Source: Succinimonas amylolytica DSM 2873 (GTDB lineage: Bacteria; Pseudomonadota; Gammaproteobacteria; Enterobacterales; Succinivibrionaceae). Taken from it: a stretch of 41,869 bases of DNA. Location of the stretch: the NCBI RefSeq assembly GCF_000378405.1, contig NZ_KB899636.1:241928-283796 (forward strand), in the 5' to 3' direction. Position 1 is the first letter of the stretch, and every line of letters starts with the position of its first letter. A program made the position numbers and the translations under genes. The notes below the pieces were generated by a model that saw only the letters and a program-made list of their open reading frames with translations, had not been told where the DNA came from and did no database searches. This document shows positions 16,403 through 26,376 of the stretch, piece by piece.

Positions 16403-17623
16403 TCAGTCGTTCTTAGCTCGTTTTCTTAAAAACTCCGGCAAAGCGAAATCATCTTCGAATTCACTTTGCTTAACGCTCGGAGCAGATTCAGGATCACTGT
16501 TCTTTTCATCGCTGGGTTTAATCGAGAAGAATCCGCCCTCAGAATCATCAGCATCACCGAATATGGATTCACCTTCACTGACAGGCTCCTCCCGCGGCAA
16601 CGGTCTGGGCTTTGGATCACCAGTGATTCCAGTAAGAACCACAGTTACTCCTACTTCGTCCTTCTTCTTATTCTCGTCAATAACTACACCATACTTGGTG
16701 TTGGCATCCTCTCCCCGGGCAAAGCGGCTTACCTTGTCACCAAGCTCGCCGTACATAGCCATGGAGAATTCCTTGGAAACGGTAATATTGACCAGAACTC
16801 CCTTGACGGAGCAGTTGGAAATATCCTCCAGAAGAGGATTCTTGATAGCATCCTGGATAGCATCCTCCACTGCGGTCTTGCCGGAGCCGCTACCCATGCC
16901 GATAACTGCGGTTCCGGACATGGTAAGAACTGTGCGGATATCATTGAAATCAAGATTAACGTAGCCAGCACGCTCTATCAGATCCGATATGCCGGTTACA
17001 GCCTGTTTCAGTACCTTGTTACATTCAGCAAAGGCTCCGATAAGGGTAATATCCTTTGGAAGATACTTAAGAAGCTTGTCGTTAGGAATTACTATGAGCG
17101 CATCAACCTCTTCCTTCAGTTTCTTAATACCCTCAACCGCTTTCTGCATCTGCTTGGGACCTTCAAAAGAATAGGGCTTTGTGACAATAGCCACGGTAAG
17201 AGCGCCCAGCTCCTTCTTGACAATCTGGGCGATCACCGGAGACGCACCGGTTCCGGTTCCGCCGCCCATACCGGCAGTAATGAAGGCAATATCCACCGGT
17301 CCGATCTGCTGCTTCAGATCCTCACGGCTTTCCTCGGCAGCTGCCTTGCCAACCTCAGGCTTGGAACCGGAACCCAGACCTCTGGTGGTATTTACACCAA
17401 TCTGAATTCTCTTCTCGGAAAGGTTCTGATTTAGAGCCTGCAAATCCGTATTTACAGCAATGAACTCAACATTTTTGACTTTTTCCTCTATCATGTACTG
17501 AATGGTGTTGTTACCGCCGCCACCAATACCGATAACCTTTATGTTTACCTTGCCGTTATCGGCGGGGAGACCGGCTCCCATCCCCTGTGCCGCGTCTTCG
17601 GCGACATTAATAATTTCGCTCAT
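16403..17623 (-). CDS. ftsZ: Cell division protein FtsZ
   Basis: FtsZ is the tubulin-like GTPase that forms the Z-ring. The 406-residue protein has the N-terminal VNIKVIGIGGGGNNTI (usual GGGGNAVN is altered to GGGGNNTI), NTDLQAL near residues 59-65, the GTP-binding GGGTGTGASP near 121-130, and the T7 loop NLDFNDIRTV near 222-231. A variable acidic linker (about 330-390) precedes the conserved tail ALPEFLRKRAKND, which binds FtsA and ZipA. AGGAGA lies 8 bases before the ATG. A 231-base spacer separates it from ftsA, and an intrinsic terminator follows. Confidence 0.98.
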   Translation of the reverse strand: MSEIINVAEDAAQGMGAGLPADNGKVNIKVIGIGGGGNNTIQYMIEEKVKNVEFIAVNTDLQALNQNLSEKRIQIGVNTTRGLGSGSKPEVGKAAAEESREDLKQQIGPVDIAFITAGMGGGTGTGASPVIAQIVKKELGALTVAIVTKPYSFEGPKQMQKAVEGIKKLKEEVDALIVIPNDKLLKYLPKDITLIGAFAECNKVLKQAVTGISDLIERAGYVNLDFNDIRTVLTMSGTAVIGMGSGSGKTAVEDAIQDAIKNPLLEDISNCSVKGVLVNITVSKEFSMAMYGELGDKVSRFARGEDANTKYGVVIDENKKKDEVGVTVVLTGITGDPKPRPLPREEPVSEGESIFGDADDSEGGFFSIKPSDEKNSDPESAPSVKQSEFEDDFALPEFLRKRAKND

Positions 17624-17737
17624 TGCTTTTTCTCCTACTGCCGGTTACCCGGTGCCCCGTATGCCTGACAGACATTCTGCCTGTCCCTGCTTGAAATTAA
17701 AAAAATTTAACAGAATTCCTGATCCAATTCAGTGATA

Positions 17738-17743
17738 AGTATA
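17738..17743 (-). promoter_or_regulatory. Candidate ftsZ promoter -10
   Basis: Minus strand TATACT (17743-17738) in the ftsA-ftsZ spacer, with only a weak -35. Downstream in the leader are two small hairpins (GACAG/CTGTC near 17660-17680 and CCGG/CCGG near 17641-17652). Confidence 0.3.
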
Positions 17744-17854
17744 ACGCTATTTGTATTTTTTGCTATCCTGGGTACACACCGCACAGCAATACCCAGCAAT
17801 TACAGCACCGATCACCCTAAAAGCCCCGTAGTTATCATTTTTCGGAATGGATGA

Positions 17855-19201
17855 CTACATAGACTTGTTAAACCAGTCCCACATTTTTGAAATGTATCTG
17901 GCCACTCCTTTTTTCGGAGCCTGTTCCAAAGTTTTTTCCATATCGTTACTGAGTTTCAGAAGACCAATCAGCACCGCATCAGATACCGGATTCATCTTTT
18001 CCGGATTTTTTGCAAGATCGGCACATGTCAGGGTTCCCTCATGATCCGCCAGAGGAACATCAGTCTCCCGGAATCCCCCTTTTCTTACCGAACGGATAAT
18101 GCTGATACCGCTGCTTTCAAGATATTTCCGAAAACACTTTTCAATGCCACGGATACAGGATCCCCCGCCGGACAGCACTACTCCGGATCCCAGCTCACAC
18201 TCAGGATCAACCCCCTTCATGGACATCAGCACATTCTGAAAAATATTGTGATAGCGGGCCTCGATAGTTTCCGCAAGTGCCCTGGGCTGCAGAATTACAT
18301 CGTCTCCAAGGCCATCCCGGGAAACTGTAATTTCCTCCCGAGCATCCGCCAGATCGGGATCCGCAAGGCCACAGCGCAGTTTTAGCTGTTCCGCCTTACG
18401 CTCGGAAATACCGTTCAGAACCGCAATATCCCTGGTAACCATTCCGGATCCGAATTTGCAAAAGTTGGTAAAGATAAGATTGCCCCGATCGTAAATGGTA
18501 ATATCCGCCGTACTGCCCCCGATATCTATCACACAGACACCAATATCCTTTTCAGGACCTATCAGAAGTCCCCGGGCAGTAGCATAACCGCTAGACATAA
18601 AATCCGGGGCATATTTGCTTCTTATAGAGGTCAGAGCATAACGGATATTGTCCATAAAATCTGTTTTAGCATAAAAAGCATGAAGAAATACTTTAAGCTG
18701 GCCACCCGTCATACCCCTGGGATCCACCACGCTTTCATTGGAATCAACCTGATACTGATTTTCCACATACCCCACCAGCTCATAGCCGTCGATGCTAACC
18801 GAGGCGGCATTCTGTCGGGCTTCCGCCATCTTAAGAGTGGTTACTCGCTGGTGATGCAGGGGAGTGGTACCGTCAACATTTTTAGATTTTGTGAAATATC
18901 CCGGTACCGATACCATAATCCGGGGATTGTCAAAATCAATGTCCGGATACTTCTGAATGAAGCCTCGGATCTGGGTATCCACAGCAGAATAAGCCTGTGA
19001 AATATCGTCACGCAACTTGTCCAGACTCGATATCCCGGAGCCGCCCATGCCACTGGACACCACCGTTTTAAAACCAATCACCCTAATATCGTTGTCATCC
19101 GATACAATAGCACCAGCCACCCGGATAAAAGAAGTTCCCACATCCACCGCAACCACATAGTCAATAATCTTTTCTGCGGCTTTACCAGCTTTTTCCGTCA
19201 T
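17855..19201 (-). CDS. ftsA: Cell division protein FtsA
   Basis: FtsA is an actin-like ATPase that tethers FtsZ to the inner membrane and recruits later divisome proteins. Visible motifs are VVAVDVGTSFIRVAGA near the N-terminus (phosphate 1), VIDIGGSTADITIY (phosphate 2), VVLSGGGSCIRGIE (adenosine) and a C-terminal amphipathic helix ending ISKMWDWFNKSM, the membrane-targeting sequence. I chose the ATG at 19201 (448 residues), which overlaps the ftsQ stop as ATGA and has GAGGAG 6 bases upstream; the longer frame to 19237 lies within ftsQ. E. coli FtsA has 420 residues. Confidence 0.97.
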   Translation of the reverse strand: MTEKAGKAAEKIIDYVVAVDVGTSFIRVAGAIVSDDNDIRVIGFKTVVSSGMGGSGISSLDKLRDDISQAYSAVDTQIRGFIQKYPDIDFDNPRIMVSVPGYFTKSKNVDGTTPLHHQRVTTLKMAEARQNAASVSIDGYELVGYVENQYQVDSNESVVDPRGMTGGQLKVFLHAFYAKTDFMDNIRYALTSIRSKYAPDFMSSGYATARGLLIGPEKDIGVCVIDIGGSTADITIYDRGNLIFTNFCKFGSGMVTRDIAVLNGISERKAEQLKLRCGLADPDLADAREEITVSRDGLGDDVILQPRALAETIEARYHNIFQNVLMSMKGVDPECELGSGVVLSGGGSCIRGIEKCFRKYLESSGISIIRSVRKGGFRETDVPLADHEGTLTCADLAKNPEKMNPVSDAVLIGLLKLSNDMEKTLEQAPKKGVARYISKMWDWFNKSM

Positions 19202-20031
19202 TTTTTCTCCTCGTCCTCCCGAGTTTCTTCGCGCCATTTTACCGCGGCTCCGGTTTCATATCTCAAATCCACATACTCTGCCTTGTCCATCAGGCCCGGA
19301 ATGCGGCTGTTAAGCTCAGCGAAGGTTCTAAGCCGCGGCAGTAGGGCATCCTCAGATTCCCTATCTCCCTCGCGCTCCTCACGTCCGGACGCAAAGGTAT
19401 CCAGATCCCGGCCCAGAAATAGGACAAGTCCCGAAGTAAGCCGAATTTCCCACATAAAATCAGGGGTAAGCTCCACACTCCAGATTTCGGCATTGGTACG
19501 CTTGCGCAGGAATTCGCTGAAGGAAAGATAGCGATAAAATATTTTTTCCGCCAGCTCCTCACGTCCATAAAGATGCACCAAAGGTTCCCGAAACTCAGAA
19601 AGATCCGGATGGATAACCTTCCAGTCCCCGGTGAGAATACCCTTGTTGAAATAAGCGGCAGGACGATACTCAGTCAGGTAGACATAAAGGATATCAGGCA
19701 GTCTTTTTCTTACAGTGACTGTACGGGCCCACGGCATTTTTAAAAGATAATGCCTTACCCGTGACAGATCCATGGTCAAAAGATTAAGATTATCGTAATT
19801 GCTCAGAAAATAATCAGCAACCATTTTCTCGGAAAGATAGTGCAAATGTCCCTCTACCTGCAGCTTCCTGACCTGAATGGCATCAACATCAGTCATGGAT
19901 TCGTACAGCATTCTTCCCAAAAGCACATCGGCCGACACTACCAGAACCAAGAACAGAATCCCGAGAATCACCTCTCCCCGGGTTCGGCCTCCGGTTTCGG
20001 AAGTTTCTGCTCTGACCCGATACCCCGCCAC
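19198..20031 (-). CDS. ftsQ: Cell division protein FtsQ
   Basis: FtsQ is a bitopic divisome protein that links FtsA to FtsB/FtsL and FtsWI. A short cytoplasmic tail is followed by a transmembrane segment near residues 20-42, a POTRA domain beginning at IQVRKLQVEGH, and the FtsQ beta domain with MPWARTVTVRKRLPDILYVY. The start is uncertain: TTG at 20037 overlaps the murC stop (TTGA), but AAGGAG is only 2 bases from it, whereas a GTG at 20031 has ideal spacing (8). A charged segment, REEREGDRESEDALL, interrupts the beta domain. The usual ddlB gene upstream is missing, so ftsQ follows murC directly. Confidence 0.93.
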   Translation of the reverse strand: MAGYRVRAETSETGGRTRGEVILGILFLVLVVSADVLLGRMLYESMTDVDAIQVRKLQVEGHLHYLSEKMVADYFLSNYDNLNLLTMDLSRVRHYLLKMPWARTVTVRKRLPDILYVYLTEYRPAAYFNKGILTGDWKVIHPDLSEFREPLVHLYGREELAEKIFYRYLSFSEFLRKRTNAEIWSVELTPDFMWEIRLTSGLVLFLGRDLDTFASGREEREGDRESEDALLPRLRTFAELNSRIPGLMDKAEYVDLRYETGAAVKWREETREDEEKK

Positions 20032-20033
20032 TG

Positions 20034-21482
20034 TCAATGCTCCTTCATTCTGGCAATATCCAATTTCATATCACTGAGGACATGGGCCAGTTTTCCGACA
20101 TTTCCGGCCCCCTGGGTAAGAACGATATCCCCATCTCTTACGATATCAGCCAGAATTCCCGGAACAAGCTCCGGACTGGATGCGAAATAAGGCTCAACCT
20201 GTCCCCGCAGTCTGATAGAACGGCAGAGGGAACGTCCGTCAGCACCTACCACCGGTTTTTCTCCGGCCGGGTAGACATCCATCAGAATCAGCTCGTCTAC
20301 CAGCCCCAGCACCTCAACAAAATCCTCAAAACAGTCTCTGGTGCGGGTATAGCGGTGAGGCTGGAAAATCATTACAAGACGGCGATCCGGCCACCCCGCA
20401 CGCACCGCACCGATGGTAGCCCGGACCTCATTGGGATGATGACCGTAGTCATCCACCAGAAGCGCCCGGCCTCGGCCGGTTTCAAACTCCCCGTACTGTT
20501 CAAAGCGTCTGCCAACTCCCTGGAAATTTCCCAGGGCTGAGAGAATTGCTTCGTCAGGAATATCATCCTCAGTGGCCACCCCAATGGCTGCTGCTGCATT
20601 AAGAGCCATATGAATCCCCGGAACAGTAAGCTTTACTCTGAGAGGCTCCCGTCCCTTTCTGTGGACCGTGAACTCGGAACTGGCCTTTTCCTGAACAAAA
20701 TCCGTAACCCGGACATCAGCATCCTCCCGGGTACCGTAGGTAATCACCGTACGGCCAATACGGGGAAGGATTTCCCGGATATCGGCATTATCAGTACAAA
20801 CCACAGCCACCCCATAAAACGGCAGATTATGCAGAAATTCCACAAAGGTGTCCTTGAGCCGGTCATAATCTCCGCCATAGGTATCCATATGATCATGATC
20901 CAGATTGGTAACCACCGAAATCATGGGCTGAAGATGCAGAAAAGAAGCATCCGATTCATCAGCCTCGGCAATGAGATAACGGCTTTTACCAAGTCTGGCA
21001 TTTACTCCGGCACTGTTCAGAAGTCCTCCGATAACAAATGTCGGATCCCTCCCGGCCTCAGCATATATGGAAGAAATAAGACTGGTAGTGGTGGTTTTTC
21101 CATGAGTACCGGCCACGGCAATGCCAAATCTGAAACGCATAAGCTCGCCCAGCATTTCGGCTCTTCTGACAATCGGAATGTGAAGTCTTACCGCCTCCTG
21201 CCATTCCGGATTATCTCTGCTGATGGCGCTGGAGATCACGATAACACTGGCTCCGTGCACCTGTTCAGAACGATGACCGATATACACCTGAATTCCCAGA
21301 TCTCTGAGATGCGCAGTGTTCCGGGACTCTGCAATATCAGATCCCGAAACCTCATACCCTTCATTCCTGAGCACCTCGGCAATGCCGTTCATGCCAGCTC
21401 CGCCAATACCCACGAAATGAATTCTCCTGACCTTGTGCATTACCGGCACGGCGGTATACATGTCGCTCTTGTCATGAATCAT
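20034..21482 (-). CDS. murC: UDP-N-acetylmuramate--L-alanine ligase MurC
   Basis: MurC adds L-alanine to UDP-MurNAc with ATP, the first step in building the stem peptide. The 482-residue protein has the N-terminal Rossmann motif [17 protein letters not shown], the P-loop [12 protein letters not shown] near 120-131, the central domain ligase residues ([20 protein letters not shown]) and a C-terminal domain with [11 protein letters not shown]. Length fits E. coli MurC (491). GGGAG lies 8 bases before the ATG, which overlaps the murG stop (ATGA). Confidence 0.98.
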   Translation of the reverse strand: MIHDKSDMYTAVPVMHKVRRIHFVGIGGAGMNGIAEVLRNEGYEVSGSDIAESRNTAHLRDLGIQVYIGHRSEQVHGASVIVISSAISRDNPEWQEAVRLHIPIVRRAEMLGELMRFRFGIAVAGTHGKTTTTSLISSIYAEAGRDPTFVIGGLLNSAGVNARLGKSRYLIAEADESDASFLHLQPMISVVTNLDHDHMDTYGGDYDRLKDTFVEFLHNLPFYGVAVVCTDNADIREILPRIGRTVITYGTREDADVRVTDFVQEKASSEFTVHRKGREPLRVKLTVPGIHMALNAAAAIGVATEDDIPDEAILSALGNFQGVGRRFEQYGEFETGRGRALLVDDYGHHPNEVRATIGAVRAGWPDRRLVMIFQPHRYTRTRDCFEDFVEVLGLVDELILMDVYPAGEKPVVGADGRSLCRSIRLRGQVEPYFASSPELVPGILADIVRDGDIVLTQGAGNVGKLAHVLSDMKLDIARMKEH

Positions 21483-22588
21483 CTGGAATTCTCCCTGGTA
21501 GCTAAAGATCTGCAGATTGCTGCAATTTTTTCAGCGGAATCAAGTCTGGTCCGGGACTGTGCCTTTTCGCTGATATCCGCCAGCTTTTCGCGGTGACTTT
21601 CAAAATCACGGAAATACCGGGAAAGACTTTCCGCAGTAAGCTCCGTCTGCGGCATGGTAATCCCGGCACCGTTATCGGAAAAACATCTGGCATTTTTAGT
21701 CTGATGGTCATCAACAGCCGTGGGCAGGGGAACAAACACAGCCGGCATGCCACAGGCTCCGATTTCCGCAGAAGTAAGGGCGCCGGCCCGACATACTATG
21801 AGATGATTGGCGCGATAAGCTCCTGCCATGTCGTTTATAAAATCAGAAACCTCACACACCCCGTCCGGAACTCCCAGAGATGAATACAGCTTCCGGACTT
21901 CCTCAGAATTACCCTTTCCCGTCTGATGAAACACCTTAATCCTGACACCGGAATCCAGAGCCATTTTAACAGCTCCCGGAACCCTTTCATTGAGAGCCTG
22001 GGCTCCCAGACTACCGCCAACCACAAGAACCCGCAGTTCTGAACCGGAAAAGTCCTTCGGAAGCTCATCATGCAGAGCGGCAATGACCTTACGCACAGGA
22101 TTTCCCACAAATTCAGCTTTACTGCTTTTAATAGCCTCCGGAAAACCCAAAAGGATTCTATTGGCGATATGGGAAAGAAGCCGGTTGGTCAGTCCCGGAG
22201 CGGCATTCTGCTCATGCAGAACTAGAGGTATCCCCAGAAGCCTGGCCGCCAGACCGCCAGGGCCGGAGGCATAGCCTCCCATTCCGAGAACCACATCCGG
22301 ACGGTATTTTCTTAAGAGACTTATAGCTTCTGCCACTGCTCTTATGATCATAAAAGGCGCCATCAGCTTACGGGCCAGACCATTTCTCCGAATTCCCTGC
22401 ACCTTGATAAATTCTATGGGGTAGCCATGACGGGGCACCAGATCCGCTTCCATGCGCTCCCGTGTCCCCAGCCAGAGAACATCCCAAGGTTCATCGCCGG
22501 AGGTTAGCTCATCGGCAACCGCCAGTCCTGGAAATACATGGCCGCCGGTACCGCCTGCCATTATTAAAATCTTCTTCATATTGTTCAT
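21479..22588 (-). CDS. murG: UDP-GlcNAc:lipid I GlcNAc transferase MurG
   Basis: MurG transfers GlcNAc to lipid I on the inner face of the membrane to give lipid II. This 369-residue GT-B enzyme has the N-terminal [16 protein letters not shown] loop, the [11 protein letters not shown] loop near 104-114, [12 protein letters not shown] near 129-140 and the C-terminal [13 protein letters not shown] and [10 protein letters not shown] motifs. A start three codons downstream (ATG at 22579) is also possible. It overlaps ftsW and murC by 4 bases each, which indicates translational coupling. Confidence 0.98.
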   Translation of the reverse strand: MNNMKKILIMAGGTGGHVFPGLAVADELTSGDEPWDVLWLGTRERMEADLVPRHGYPIEFIKVQGIRRNGLARKLMAPFMIIRAVAEAISLLRKYRPDVVLGMGGYASGPGGLAARLLGIPLVLHEQNAAPGLTNRLLSHIANRILLGFPEAIKSSKAEFVGNPVRKVIAALHDELPKDFSGSELRVLVVGGSLGAQALNERVPGAVKMALDSGVRIKVFHQTGKGNSEEVRKLYSSLGVPDGVCEVSDFINDMAGAYRANHLIVCRAGALTSAEIGACGMPAVFVPLPTAVDDHQTKNARCFSDNGAGITMPQTELTAESLSRYFRDFESHREKLADISEKAQSRTRLDSAEKIAAICRSLATRENSR

Positions 22589-23937
22589 TTTCCTGCAAAA
22601 GATGCGTCCTTTGCCGTATCCGGTTCCGGAACGTCTACCACCACGGTTCCGGACCCCGGACCGTTCGCCCCAGCTTCTCCGGAAACCGGGGATTTCCTCC
22701 GCCCCGCCCCTCCGCCGTGCCGGGAAAGCGACTTCCGGATACCCTTTTCCGTACGAATTTCCAGTTCCTGAAGTCTGAAATACTGTTTTCTTCTTTCATA
22801 GCTGATCCGCAACACCACTGCCATAGCCATCAGCATACAGATAAGACTGGAGCCGCCATAGCTGATAAGAGGAAGCGTCAGTCCTTTTGTCGGCAGAAGA
22901 CCTGAGGAAACTCCGACATTTATGAATGTCTGTCCAGTAAACCAGAGACCAACCCCAAAAGCAATGAAGCCCTGTATGTAGTTTGGCATTTTTTTGCTGC
23001 GCATGCATGTAAAGCCCAGCATGCAGCATTTGGCAACCAGAAGAAACTCCAGAATAACCACCAGTGCAACACCAACAAATCCGGCATCCTCTCCCCAGAT
23101 TGCCATAATGAAGTCAGTATGGGGTTCTGGTATATAATTCATCTTGATAACGCTGTTGCCAAGTCCCTGTCCTTCAGCCCCGCCGCGTCCGTAAGCCATA
23201 AGCCCCATAGTGAGCTGATAACCGCCGTTTTCGGCATCCTTCCAAGGATCCAGATAACTCATTATCCGCGCCACCCGATAGGAATTGAGGACAACTGCCG
23301 GCAGCAGACAAAGACCAGCCAGAAAACTTGACACAATCACCACCGCCAGGCCGCCGCCAGCTATAAACAGCATTCCGAAAGTTATTCCCAGAAGCACAAC
23401 TATGGAACCAAAATCGCGCTGTAGATAGAGCAACACAGCAAAGGGGATAAAAAACAGAAACGGATAGATAAAAACCCGTATCTTGTTTATGGCTTCATGA
23501 TGTCTCTGAATATATCCGGCAACAAAAATAATCCACACCAGCTTTACCAGCTCGGAGGGCTGAAAATTGAACACTCCAAGACTGATCCAACGGCTGGCAC
23601 CCTTCACCGAAACTCCGCATATCAGAGGAAGCGCGCAAAGTAGCAGAGCTGAGACGGGAAGATAAAAACGGCCAAATCCCAGCCAGAACTTTGTCGGAAT
23701 CTGCATTACTCCCAAGGCACAGATAAATCCCAGTGCCATGAATATAAACTGCTTTCCGATAAAATAGTAAGAATCATGCATCTTCACCTCGCCGACATAA
23801 ATCGACGCGCCGTAGATCATGACGAGACACAGAGCCAGCAGCAGGAAAACAATTACCAGAAGCGCTCTGTCATAAAGAGGCCCCCGGGGATCGTACTCTT
23901 CGCTTTCTCTGCCGAAAAACGCCTCCAGAAACCTCAT
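22585..23937 (-). CDS. ftsW: Septal peptidoglycan glycosyltransferase FtsW
   Basis: FtsW is the SEDS-family polymerase that works with FtsI at the septum. The 450-residue protein has about ten hydrophobic segments and the SEDS signatures FQPSELVKL near residues 144-152, LQRDFGS near 191-197 and LISYGGSSLI near 378-387. The extracellular loop DAENGGYQLTMGLMAYGRGG, then GLGNSV and PEPHTDFIMAIWGED, holds the catalytic Asp region. The cytoplasmic C-terminal tail (about 410-450) is rich in Gly, Pro and Arg and is longer than usual. It overlaps murD and murG by 4 bases. Confidence 0.97.
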   Translation of the reverse strand: MRFLEAFFGRESEEYDPRGPLYDRALLVIVFLLLALCLVMIYGASIYVGEVKMHDSYYFIGKQFIFMALGFICALGVMQIPTKFWLGFGRFYLPVSALLLCALPLICGVSVKGASRWISLGVFNFQPSELVKLVWIIFVAGYIQRHHEAINKIRVFIYPFLFFIPFAVLLYLQRDFGSIVVLLGITFGMLFIAGGGLAVVIVSSFLAGLCLLPAVVLNSYRVARIMSYLDPWKDAENGGYQLTMGLMAYGRGGAEGQGLGNSVIKMNYIPEPHTDFIMAIWGEDAGFVGVALVVILEFLLVAKCCMLGFTCMRSKKMPNYIQGFIAFGVGLWFTGQTFINVGVSSGLLPTKGLTLPLISYGGSSLICMLMAMAVVLRISYERRKQYFRLQELEIRTEKGIRKSLSRHGGGAGRRKSPVSGEAGANGPGSGTVVVDVPEPDTAKDASFAGK

Positions 23938-25235
23938 GCAAGGTTCTCCACCATAGCGGCAAACTTATCTCCCCGATCCTCAAAGCCCTTAAACTGATCA
24001 AAACTGGCACATGCCGGAGCCAGAAGCACCACATCTCCCGGACGAACAATACCGTCAGCATACTCAACCGCTTCAGCCATGGTTTCAAAAAGTGCAGTTT
24101 CTGGCCCGAGCTCCCTGAGCATTCCGCCATCCCTGCCGAAGCAGAGCATAAGAGAAACTTCATGTCCCAGGAGATTCTTAATAGGAGTAAAATCCTGCCC
24201 CTTGCCAAGACCTCCCGCCAGCAGAATAATACGCCCCTTGAGCCCGGATTTTAGTCCGGCTACCGCCGCGAGAGTTGAACCCACATTGGTAGCCTTGGAA
24301 TCATTGTACCACCTCACACCGTTCCTCTCCCTGACCAGCCGGCATCTGTGCGGCAGTCCGGAAAAAGATGATAGCACCCTGTTCTGAGCCTCCCGGGAGA
24401 CACCCAGAGCATCGGCCAAAGCCATGGCGGCTAGAGCATTCATTTGATTGTGCCTGCCGTAAATCTTAAGTCCGGAAACCGGAAATACCGGAGTTCCGGC
24501 AACGGACAGCCACTCTTCATTATCTTTAAGTGTTATGCCATAGGAGTCTCCGCTACCGCCAAAGGAAGCGAAATAATGCCCGTTCGGAGGGATCGTGGCA
24601 ACATCCTCACGATTAACTATTATCCTGTCGGCATGGGCAAAAATTCGCTGCTTAGCACGGAGATACAGCTCCATTTTTCCATCGTAGCGATCCAGATGAT
24701 CCTCACTGAGATTAAGAATCGTAGCTCCGACCAGCCTAAGTGATGACGTGGTTTCCAGCTCGAAGCTTGACAGCTCAAGCACGTAACAGTCCCGGTCCTC
24801 CGCCAGCACATCCAGTGCCGGAATGCCAATATTGCCGCCCAGTCCGCAGTTAAGACCAGCGGCCTCCGCCATCAGAGAAACCAGAGTTACCACCGTGCTT
24901 TTGCCGTTGGAACCGGTAACACCGACCACAGGAGCCTGACAATATCGTGCAAAAAGCTCAATATCACCGATAATGCTCACCCCCTGTGAGGCGGCCTCCT
25001 GAAGAGCAGGAAGGCTCAAAGCCAGGCCCGGGCCAACTACAAGCTCGTCATAGGTCCCTAAGAGTTCTCCGGAAAGCTCCCCTTTCACAAGACGGCAGCT
25101 TTCCGGAAGATTTTCCTCTCCAGCAGGATGCTCCCGGGTATCATAAACATCAGGAACAATACCATTCCGGATTAGAAAATTTACCGTGGAAAGACCGCTT
25201 TTTCCAAGACCGATTACCGCAGTTTTTACTGTCAT
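23934..25235 (-). CDS. murD: UDP-N-acetylmuramoyl-L-alanine--D-glutamate ligase MurD
   Basis: MurD adds D-glutamate to the nucleotide precursor. The 433-residue protein has the N-terminal AVIGLGKSGLSTVNFL fold, the P-loop GSNGKSTVVTL near 111-121, the carbamylated Lys region and NLSEDHLDRYD near 184-194, and a C-terminal WYNDSKATNVGST and LLAGGLGKGQDF. GAGGAA lies ahead of the ATG. mraY ends 15 bases upstream, and ftsW overlaps its end by 4 bases. Confidence 0.98.
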   Translation of the reverse strand: MTVKTAVIGLGKSGLSTVNFLIRNGIVPDVYDTREHPAGEENLPESCRLVKGELSGELLGTYDELVVGPGLALSLPALQEAASQGVSIIGDIELFARYCQAPVVGVTGSNGKSTVVTLVSLMAEAAGLNCGLGGNIGIPALDVLAEDRDCYVLELSSFELETTSSLRLVGATILNLSEDHLDRYDGKMELYLRAKQRIFAHADRIIVNREDVATIPPNGHYFASFGGSGDSYGITLKDNEEWLSVAGTPVFPVSGLKIYGRHNQMNALAAMALADALGVSREAQNRVLSSFSGLPHRCRLVRERNGVRWYNDSKATNVGSTLAAVAGLKSGLKGRIILLAGGLGKGQDFTPIKNLLGHEVSLMLCFGRDGGMLRELGPETALFETMAEAVEYADGIVRPGDVVLLAPACASFDQFKGFEDRGDKFAAMVENLA

Positions 25236-25250
25236 ACTATTCCTCGTGAA

Positions 25251-26336
25251 CTAACGAAGCTTAAGGGTAATAAGACCGAGAATCACCAGCATCAGAGTTA
25301 TAATCCAGAATCTGACAATAACCCGGGGTTCCGGCCAGCCGCCTTTTTCAAAATGGTGATGAATCGGAGCCATTCTGAAAATGCGTTTTCCATGTCTGAG
25401 CTTATAGGAGCCTACCTGGAGAATGACGCTGATTGCCTCGAGCACGAATATACCACCCATGATGGCCAGCAGGAACTCCTCTCTGATAACTACCGCAATG
25501 ACGCCAAGAATCGCCCCTAGCGCAAGAGATCCCACGTCGCCCATGAACATCTGGGCAGGATAGGTATTGAACCAGAGAAAACCCAGGCCGGCACCCACTA
25601 GCGTCGTGCAGATAATAACCACCTCCGATACTCCCGGAAGATAGGGAATATAAAGATAGTCCGCGTAATTGACATTGCTGGTGAGCCAGGTAACTATTCC
25701 AAGACCAGTAGCCACCATTACCACGCACACGATAGCCAGACCGTCCAGACCGTCGGTAAGGTTGACAGCATTGGAGGATCCCGCAATTACAAAATACGCA
25801 AAGGGAATAAAGAGAAGCCCTAGGTCAAAAGACCATTCCTTAAAGAAAGGGAAAACAATGGTGGTTTCATTCGGCGTTTTGGCAACGCAATAGAGAGTAA
25901 CCGCAATTACCAGTGCCGCCAGGGACTGCCACATATACTTCCATCTGGCAATAAGTCCGTCCGGACTTTTTCTGATCACTTTAAGATAGTCGTCTGCAAA
26001 GCCAATGGCGGCATGACTCACCAACCCGAAAAGCACTATCCATACAGCCCAGTTATCCAGACGGCACCATAAAAGAGCAGTTACCAGAATAACGGCATTT
26101 ATCATTATACCTCCCATAGTGGGAGTTCCTTTTTTGGACAGATGAGACTCCGGTCCGTCGTTTCGAACCACCTGACCGAAATGCAATATCTGCAGCTTTC
26201 TAATCATCCAGGGGCCGATAACCAAAGACAGCACCAGGGCGGTAATCATGGAAAACACCGCCCTGAATGACAGGTAATCTACCACTCTGAAGAAAGACAG
26301 ATACTGGCTCAGCCAGTCAGAAATAAGCACCAGCAT
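25251..26336 (-). CDS. mraY: Phospho-N-acetylmuramoyl-pentapeptide transferase MraY
   Basis: MraY moves phospho-MurNAc-pentapeptide onto undecaprenyl phosphate to form lipid I. This 361-residue polytopic membrane protein (about ten segments) shows [12 protein letters not shown] near 68-79, GFADDYLKV near 111-119 (catalytic Asp pair), [13 protein letters not shown] near 190-202, [11 protein letters not shown] near 264-274 and [11 protein letters not shown] near 325-335. These are the conserved cytoplasmic loops of the family. Length equals E. coli MraY (360). It lies 40 bases after murF. Confidence 0.98.
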   Translation of the reverse strand: MLVLISDWLSQYLSFFRVVDYLSFRAVFSMITALVLSLVIGPWMIRKLQILHFGQVVRNDGPESHLSKKGTPTMGGIMINAVILVTALLWCRLDNWAVWIVLFGLVSHAAIGFADDYLKVIRKSPDGLIARWKYMWQSLAALVIAVTLYCVAKTPNETTIVFPFFKEWSFDLGLLFIPFAYFVIAGSSNAVNLTDGLDGLAIVCVVMVATGLGIVTWLTSNVNYADYLYIPYLPGVSEVVIICTTLVGAGLGFLWFNTYPAQMFMGDVGSLALGAILGVIAVVIREEFLLAIMGGIFVLEAISVILQVGSYKLRHGKRIFRMAPIHHHFEKGGWPEPRVIVRFWIITLMLVILGLITLKLR

Positions 26337-26376
26337 TTTAGAATTTACTCTCCTTTTTCAAGTCAGAAGGGATCGC

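Noticed and set aside
20610-21596. 328-codon plus-strand open frame
   Set aside because: Antisense to murC and murG, no recognisable protein features.
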